10,238 nt of DNA from a bacterium (lineage in GTDB: Bacteria > Pseudomonadota > Alphaproteobacteria > Rhizobiales > Xanthobacteraceae), in NCBI GenBank assembly GCA_029946075.1, contig JAQSDT010000787.1:1-10238 (forward strand), in the 5' to 3' direction. The notes beneath the pieces are model-generated. The model was given only the letters and a program-made list of their open reading frames with translations. It was not told where the DNA came from and ran no database searches. A program made the translations under genes and the position numbers. Of the stretch, positions 6,247 to 10,238 are shown piece by piece (the stretch's first letter is position 1; every line of letters starts with the position of its first letter).

Positions 6247-6702
6247 ATGGACAAACTGATCATCCTCGACGATGTCTTCGACGACGCCACGCGCGACGCG
6301 CTCGCCGCATTCGACTATGGCGATGGCGAACAGTGGTATGCCCTCGGCGCCAGCCTGCTGCATGAGAAGATCGTGGACGTCTGCCGCGAGCATTTCGATT
6401 TGCAGAGCATCGTCGGCTACGAGATGTGGCGCAACGCTTCCAATCCAGGTTGGCACGTAGACAAGGACGAGAAGCTCTACAGTACGACGAAGCGCCTCGA
6501 TTTCCCGCTCTGCAGTGCCGTCTATTATGCGACGATTGAGAATCTGGTGGGCGGCGAGTTCTATACCGACGATATGAGATGCCTACCCAAGGCCAATCGG
6601 CTGATTATGTTTTCTCCGGGTATTCATCATGGCGTCTCGCCCTTCGCGGGAACGCGGATTGCCGTGAGCCTCAATCCCTGGGGCCGGAAGGTCGAGCGCT
6701 AG
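6247..6702 (+). CDS. Small 2OG-Fe(II) oxygenase (prolyl-hydroxylase-like fold)
   Basis: 151 residues from ATG 6247 (MDKLIILDDVF). A TTG at 6226 overlapping the PhyH stop is possible but adds only seven unlikely residues. The complete 2OG oxygenase motif set is present: H70-x-D72 (HVDKD), the strand pair SAVYYAT and GGEFYTDD, the distal H128 in SPGIHHGVSPF, and R137 for 2-oxoglutarate. This is the double-stranded beta-helix core of the prolyl-4-hydroxylase-like superfamily in near-minimal length, without a substrate-binding extension. The gene follows the PhyH gene closely, so the two may oxidise the same substrate in sequence. It ends at a GC-rich hairpin facing a third 2OG oxygenase. The substrate is unknown; the lasso peptide is a candidate by proximity only. 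Confidence 0.85.
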   Translation: MDKLIILDDVFDDATRDALAAFDYGDGEQWYALGASLLHEKIVDVCREHFDLQSIVGYEMWRNASNPGWHVDKDEKLYSTTKRLDFPLCSAVYYATIENLVGGEFYTDDMRCLPKANRLIMFSPGIHHGVSPFAGTRIAVSLNPWGRKVER

Positions 6703-6714
6703 GGTCGGTGGATG

Positions 6715-6734
6715 CGCCGGCGAGCGCGCCGGCG
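6715..6734. terminator. GC hairpin between convergent oxygenase genes
   Basis: Two copies of CGCCGGCG (6715-6722, 6727-6734) flank AGCG. The octamer is self-complementary, so the copies can pair as an 8-bp all-GC stem with a 4-base loop on either strand. It occupies most of the 40-base gap between convergent stops, the right place for a bidirectional terminator, but no T-run follows on either side. Confidence 0.45.
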
Positions 6735-6742
6735 GATATCGA

Positions 6743-7279
6743 TCATTCGTCGGCCGTGAACTTGAAGGCCACCGACAGCCGGGGCTCGAAGCAGATCCGC
6801 GACGGCACGCCTCCGCGATGCAGGATGTGGCCCGAGAAGATCACGACGCGGCCAGGCTTGGGCGCCACCGCATGGAACGGTTCTTCGTTCCGATCGAAAA
6901 ACACCAGCTCGCCCTGCCAATCCTGGTTCCATTCGGCATTGGCGAAATACAGGGCGGTGACGCCGGGGTTGAGGTCATGGTGAACGCGCTGAAGGTCGCC
7001 GTAGGGCTGGTTGTTGCAATGAACCCGGGCAAGCACCGCGTTTCTGCCCGGAAAGAACTCGTTGGTCCTGGCGACGAGGGTGTCGCGCCAGACACGAAGC
7101 AAGGGCAGCTGGTCCAAAGCCTCGAGGGCAAATTCATGCTTCCAATGAAGCTGGTTCTTGGTCTCTCTGGTGTCGTAGTCGCTCAGCGAGAATTCGAGCT
7201 TCCGCAGGATCTCATGGAGCACGCGAACCATATCCGGCGCAAAAAGACCGTCGACGATATGGATGCGATGTCCATCCAT
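6743..7279 (-). CDS. 2OG-Fe(II) oxygenase, third in the window
   Basis: 178 residues from ATG 7279 (MDGHRIHIVDGLF). A GTG at 7357 and a TTG at 7318 are in frame, but third-position GC drops upstream of 7279 and neither extension resembles the family. The motif set is complete: H100-x-D102 (HHDLN), beta strands TALYFAN and GELVFFDR, PKPGRVVIFSG, the distal H154 (HILHRGG), and R167 for 2-oxoglutarate. It belongs to the small oxygenase group acting on amino acid side chains of peptides or proteins, or on sugars. It is the last gene of a minus-strand unit after two SAM methyltransferases, which suggests sequential modification of one peptide or protein. A short ORF with a strong ribosome site ends exactly at the TTG alternative start. 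Confidence 0.8.
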   Translation of the reverse strand: MDGHRIHIVDGLFAPDMVRVLHEILRKLEFSLSDYDTRETKNQLHWKHEFALEALDQLPLLRVWRDTLVARTNEFFPGRNAVLARVHCNNQPYGDLQRVHHDLNPGVTALYFANAEWNQDWQGELVFFDRNEEPFHAVAPKPGRVVIFSGHILHRGGVPSRICFEPRLSVAFKFTADE

Positions 7280-7314
7280 CCGGCGCTCACTGACGAGAAC
7301 TTGATTGCCGTGGG

Positions 7315-7383
7315 TCAATCGACCGTCCTGATTCCTGGCATCGCCCCGAGCCTCCACCCCTGCACGTTGGGAACTCGCAACAT
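7315..7383 (-). CDS. Possible 22-residue ORF between PRMT-like and oxygenase genes
   Basis: An ATG preceded by GGAGG with a 5-base spacer, one of the best ribosome sites in the window, opens a 22-codon frame beginning MLRVPNVQGW. Its TGA overlaps a TTG in the oxygenase frame (TTGA at 7318-7315), the arrangement of a translational coupler or leader peptide. It contains Trp, Met and Pro but no leader-like motif, so a RiPP precursor is unlikely. It may be chance; the ribosome site is the only real support. Confidence 0.25.
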   Translation of the reverse strand: MLRVPNVQGWRLGAMPGIRTVD

Positions 7384-7417
7384 TCCCGCCTCCGTCGGAG
7401 AACGCAAGCCGGATGCT

Positions 7418-8506
7418 TCAGCTTCGCTTGTCTGCCCATAGCCAGATCGACGTCCGATCCCTGCAGCCATGAACGACATGGCGCTCACCCGGCGCCGAGT
7501 CGACCGGGCTCGCCAGGGGATGGAACAAGACGCTCCAGCACGAACTTGAACCCGGCGCCGGCCTGTTTTCATAGACGCCGCAGGCATCCATCCTCAGCCA
7601 GATCCATTGCGCGATGCCGTCGATGCGCCCGCCACTGGACACGAGCTCTGCAGAAGACCGGTAGTTGTCGGCGCCTCCGCCCGATCCGAAGTCGAACATG
7701 AAGAGATCCTGCGGCTCGCTTCTCAACTTCAGCGCCTCGTCGCCCGCCTGCAGCTCCCTGCGTGGCGCCAGGCGATTGAACGGCGAGAGGTCGAAACCGT
7801 CGATGGAACCAAGCATCTTCCGTGATGGGCCATCGTACTGCGCCAGGGCGACGCGGACCGCGCCATGCGGTGGAATGATGCAGGCATCCGCTCGCGTGAG
7901 CCGGCCCACGACATTCTCCATGCAGCCCAGCACATCCTGGCCAAGAAGCTCGTTGCTGACGATTTCCGACACGAGCAGGTCCGCAGGCTGGTCGAGATCC
8001 TTTCCCACTTCGAGATCGCGCGAATGTTTGGCAACGATCTTTATGCGACTGGCGAACCCGTTTGCCGCGACGATTTCGGACGCCATTGCCGCCACCGCGT
8101 CATTGGCCTCGCAGCTCGTCACCTCAGCAGCACCTGCCCGGACGGCCATCATCGCGAGCAGGCCGGTCCCCGCGCCGACTTCCAGTACGCTGGTCCCGGG
8201 ACGAATATTGCGCCGCAACGCCGCGTCATAGGCGGCGTTGCGCGCCTCGTCGCGAACGATGGAGAAGTGCCAGGCAGGAACCGACTCACGCAGCACGGCG
8301 GCCGCGACGCTTTGGACTTCGCCATCTTCCGGCGCCAGAGACAACGCCCGCCGGGCAAGCTCGACAGCGAGGACCGTGCGGCCACTGGACAGCAGGATGT
8401 TCGCGAGGTGTGCCAGCGTGGCGGGACTCTTCTCGATCTTCGCGATTTCCTCAGGCGTCGTCATCCCGTCGAGGAGGTCGTCGGCCGGATTGGGCTCGCC
8501 GCTCAT
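7418..8506 (-). CDS. PRMT-like SAM methyltransferase with N-terminal TPR-like helices
   Basis: 362 residues from ATG 8506, 8 bases after the preceding stop; GAGGAGG lies 13 bases upstream. Residues about 30-73 form TPR-like helices (LAHLANILLSSGRTVLAVEL onward). The SAM-binding motif I is VLEVGAGTGLLA (108-118 region), and CEAND (132-136) binds the ribose. MASEIVAANG and AKHSRDLEVGKDL closely resemble PRMT7-type arginine methyltransferases, and a C-terminal barrel-like region (SSCWSVLFHPL) follows. In the PRMT 'double-E' loop the first Glu is kept (E181 in VSEIVSNE) but the second position appears to be Gln190 (LLGQDVL), so arginine may not be the substrate or catalysis may be altered. Sitting between another methyltransferase and a 2OG oxygenase, it probably modifies a peptide or protein. 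Confidence 0.83.
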   Translation of the reverse strand: MSGEPNPADDLLDGMTTPEEIAKIEKSPATLAHLANILLSSGRTVLAVELARRALSLAPEDGEVQSVAAAVLRESVPAWHFSIVRDEARNAAYDAALRRNIRPGTSVLEVGAGTGLLAMMAVRAGAAEVTSCEANDAVAAMASEIVAANGFASRIKIVAKHSRDLEVGKDLDQPADLLVSEIVSNELLGQDVLGCMENVVGRLTRADACIIPPHGAVRVALAQYDGPSRKMLGSIDGFDLSPFNRLAPRRELQAGDEALKLRSEPQDLFMFDFGSGGGADNYRSSAELVSSGGRIDGIAQWIWLRMDACGVYENRPAPGSSSCWSVLFHPLASPVDSAPGERHVVHGCRDRTSIWLWADKRS

Positions 8507-8514
8507 CGCGAACG

Positions 8515-10125
8515 CTATGCCTCCTCGATCAGTTTCAGCGCCGCGAACTGGGGCAATCGTTGCTGGAAATACAAGGCTTCCTTGAGGATATCAGCCACGG
8601 GGACCTTGTCGACATCGCTCCCGCCTGGCGCCTCCCAGGCGAATTTCGCCCACGCATCGGGAGATCGGGCGCCCGTATGCCAGGCGAGGAGAAAAAGCTG
8701 CTGGATCCGCGACACCGACACCCCGCCTCCCGTGACGGGAGAAGCGAGCGCATGGAGCCTGTCCTTCGTCAGGGCACGGCGCAGGATTTCCGCATTCAAC
8801 CTGGCGCAAGCCGGCGTTGCTTCATCGACGCGCGCGCGCGGCTGGGCCGGATGGACGATCTCCGCGTCGATCATAATCATCAATGCGCGCAGAATCTCAT
8901 CCTTATCGCACTGAACGGATGAACATGCTTCGATCAACGCCTTCAGGCCCCAGGGGCGGCAGGGTTGTGCGCCGAGGGCGTCGATCAGGTTCCGGAAGGG
9001 TGGCGCGCCGAATTCCATCACGACGACAGGCGTTCGAAACTTTTTCGTTCTTGCCAGCGAGGCAGGGATGCCCAGGACGAATTCGAGATCGAGGGCGGGT
9101 TCGGGCCGAGGCTGCGACCGATCAAGTTCGTTCCGCTTGACGTAGATGTCGCCCTTCACATGGCCCGACCGCAGAAAATCCCGCGCCGTCTCGCGTAGCC
9201 AGCGATCGTCGATGGCGGCCAGGAGGTCCAGCGCTTGCGGGCCGAAGTTCAGTTCATCGAACTGATCCACGAGCCTTTCGCCGCCGACGAACTGCAGTCC
9301 TGCTTCGCCCAGTGCGGCGGCCGTCTCGGCAAAGAACGATGGTTTCCAATGTTCGTGGAGATACTCGTGAACGAGATAGGTGGGATCGGCCGTCTTGGCT
9401 CCCTCCAGCACCCGTCCCGCACCTGACTCCTCGGCGAAGAAACGACTGCCGGCTTTCTGCAGGGCCGTTGCCAGACCCAGGCCGGAGGCAAGCTTGTCGA
9501 AAATCGTTCCCCCGGCGCCGCCTCTCTTCAGATTGAGGCGAAGAAGGTGCTGGAGAGGGGCGAGTTCTCCGAAGCCCGGCATGGCAACCGAGCTCATGCA
9601 GAACAGGCCGCCCTCGGCAAGATTGCGGCGCAACAGCTCGACGATCGTCTTGCGGTTCGCGTCGGACACCCACGACCAGACGCCGAGGGCAACGATGACG
9701 TCGAACTGGGGCAGGTCGGGGCGCGCCAGAAGCTCCTCGAATGACGAGGCGAGCGCCTTCAAGCCCGATCCGGAAGCCGCCGCGAACGCATTCGCTTCCG
9801 CCACGTGCGCCACGTTGATGTCGGTTCCCCAATATTCGCCTGGGCTGGCGGCGGCATTGATGTTGAGCGAGACGCCGTTGCCGTAGCCAAGCTCAAGGTA
9901 GCGCAAGGGCCGCGACGACGGAAACGGGATGGAACGGATGTACGCGATGAGTTGCAGGCGCGACGGGGCGCTCTCGGGATAATAGACGTGAGTATAGGGT
10001 GTTGCGGTGACGTATCCCTCGAACTCGTCGTCCATGCGATCTCTCGGATCCGTTGTGTATCCAGCAGCACCGGCGGCGAGATAGGTCCCCTGCGACATAA
10101 ACGGAATCGACTGGAGCTCGGTCAC
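8515..10125 (-). CDS. Class I SAM methyltransferase with methyltransferase regulatory domain (PKMT-like)
   Basis: 536 residues from GTG 10125, with AAGG five bases upstream; ATG 10098 is an alternative. MDDEFEGYVTATPYTHVYYP (31-50) and the SAM site YLELGYGNG (76-84), with acidic D102 (GTDIN) and FDVIVALGVWSWV (141-153), are the class I core. The remainder (about 200-536) is the long helical region of MethyTransf_Reg (PF10119)-type proteins. This architecture is shared with the Rickettsia protein-lysine methyltransferases that act on OmpB, which makes a protein or peptide Lys a reasonable guess; I cannot confirm the specificity. It is the first gene of a three-gene unit with the PRMT-like enzyme and a 2OG oxygenase. 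The neighbouring lasso core has four Lys residues, but a link is not established. Confidence 0.85.
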   Translation of the reverse strand: MTELQSIPFMSQGTYLAAGAAGYTTDPRDRMDDEFEGYVTATPYTHVYYPESAPSRLQLIAYIRSIPFPSSRPLRYLELGYGNGVSLNINAAASPGEYWGTDINVAHVAEANAFAAASGSGLKALASSFEELLARPDLPQFDVIVALGVWSWVSDANRKTIVELLRRNLAEGGLFCMSSVAMPGFGELAPLQHLLRLNLKRGGAGGTIFDKLASGLGLATALQKAGSRFFAEESGAGRVLEGAKTADPTYLVHEYLHEHWKPSFFAETAAALGEAGLQFVGGERLVDQFDELNFGPQALDLLAAIDDRWLRETARDFLRSGHVKGDIYVKRNELDRSQPRPEPALDLEFVLGIPASLARTKKFRTPVVVMEFGAPPFRNLIDALGAQPCRPWGLKALIEACSSVQCDKDEILRALMIMIDAEIVHPAQPRARVDEATPACARLNAEILRRALTKDRLHALASPVTGGGVSVSRIQQLFLLAWHTGARSPDAWAKFAWEAPGGSDVDKVPVADILKEALYFQQRLPQFAALKLIEEA

Positions 10126-10136
10126 ATTGCCTTAAT

Positions 10137-10153
10137 TTGCATGTTTTATGCAA
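10137..10153. promoter_or_regulatory. Inverted repeat just upstream of the methyltransferase gene
   Basis: TTGCAT (10137-10142) and ATGCAA (10148-10153) are perfect 6-bp arms around GTTTT. On the minus strand the repeat ends 11 bases before the GTG and 2 bases before the AAGG ribosome site. It could be an operator or a small hairpin controlling translation of the methyltransferase unit. Confidence 0.4.
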
Positions 10154-10191
10154 TGATATTCGGCTGGGATATTCAAACTGGCGGTGACGCG

Positions 10192-10207
10192 TCCGGATCG
10201 GTCCGGA
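10192..10207. repeat. TCCGGA pair with 4-base spacer upstream of the methyltransferase unit
   Basis: TCCGGA occurs twice (10192-10197 and 10202-10207). Since it is self-complementary, the pair is both a direct and an inverted repeat. It may be a second regulatory site or part of a hairpin ending a gene beyond the window. Nothing else is recognisable in 10154-10238. Confidence 0.25.
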
Positions 10208-10238
10208 AATTGCGGAATCGTCATTGCCGTCGTGCAGA

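Noticed and set aside
7865..8914. A 349-codon plus-strand frame opposite the PRMT-like and regulatory-domain methyltransferase genes.
   Set aside because: It spans the boundary between two real genes and shows no family resemblance.
1..10238. Search for CRISPR repeats, tRNA genes, insertion sequence ends or transposases.
   Set aside because: No regularly spaced repeats, cloverleaf-like sequences or transposase motifs were seen.

Overview
The window is high-GC coding DNA (third codon positions strongly G/C) with GTG, TTG and ATG starts, short intergenic gaps and no gene-free stretch over about 300 bases. The protein families and codon style suggest an alphaproteobacterium, possibly a sphingomonad. 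That is inference; there is no rRNA or housekeeping marker to fix the taxon.

The core is a lasso peptide (RiPP) biosynthetic cluster on the minus strand. In transcription order it encodes an HPr-kinase-like peptide kinase (5294-4350), a B2 leader peptidase of the transglutaminase-like fold (4353-3874), the asparagine-synthetase-like cyclase C (3871-2081), the PqqD-like leader-recognition protein B1 (1989-1711), a 67-residue precursor A (1629-1426) and an NTP_transf_5-type nucleotidyltransferase (1324-170). The precursor carries the YxxPxLxxxGxxxxxT leader signature and a predicted 29-residue core whose only acidic residue, Asp9, could close a 9-residue ring onto Ala1. A convergent gene at the left edge is the C-terminal end of an ABC transporter ATPase, plausibly the exporter; its stop codon overlaps that of the nucleotidyltransferase at CTAG.

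The cyclase gene is interrupted by one in-frame amber codon (3584-3586) in an otherwise continuous 596-codon frame. Unless this is a sequencing error, a strain-specific null allele or readthrough, the pathway should be unable to close the ring.

Right of the operon lie genes that look like peptide or protein modification enzymes. Transcribed divergently (+) are a PhyH-type Fe(II)/2-oxoglutarate dioxygenase (5447-6229) and a second, smaller 2OG oxygenase (6247-6702). Convergent with them, on the minus strand, are a SAM methyltransferase with a regulatory domain (10125-8515), a TPR plus PRMT-like methyltransferase (8506-7418) and a third 2OG oxygenase (7279-6743). A GC-rich hairpin separates the two converging units.

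Working model (inference): a lasso peptide that could be phosphorylated, nucleotidylated, hydroxylated and methylated. The predicted core is rich in Ser, Lys and Gly and has one GRGG motif of the kind PRMTs recognise. Whether the right-hand methyltransferase/oxygenase unit acts on this peptide is unproven. No isopeptidase, TonB receptor, CRISPR array, tRNA or insertion sequence is visible.
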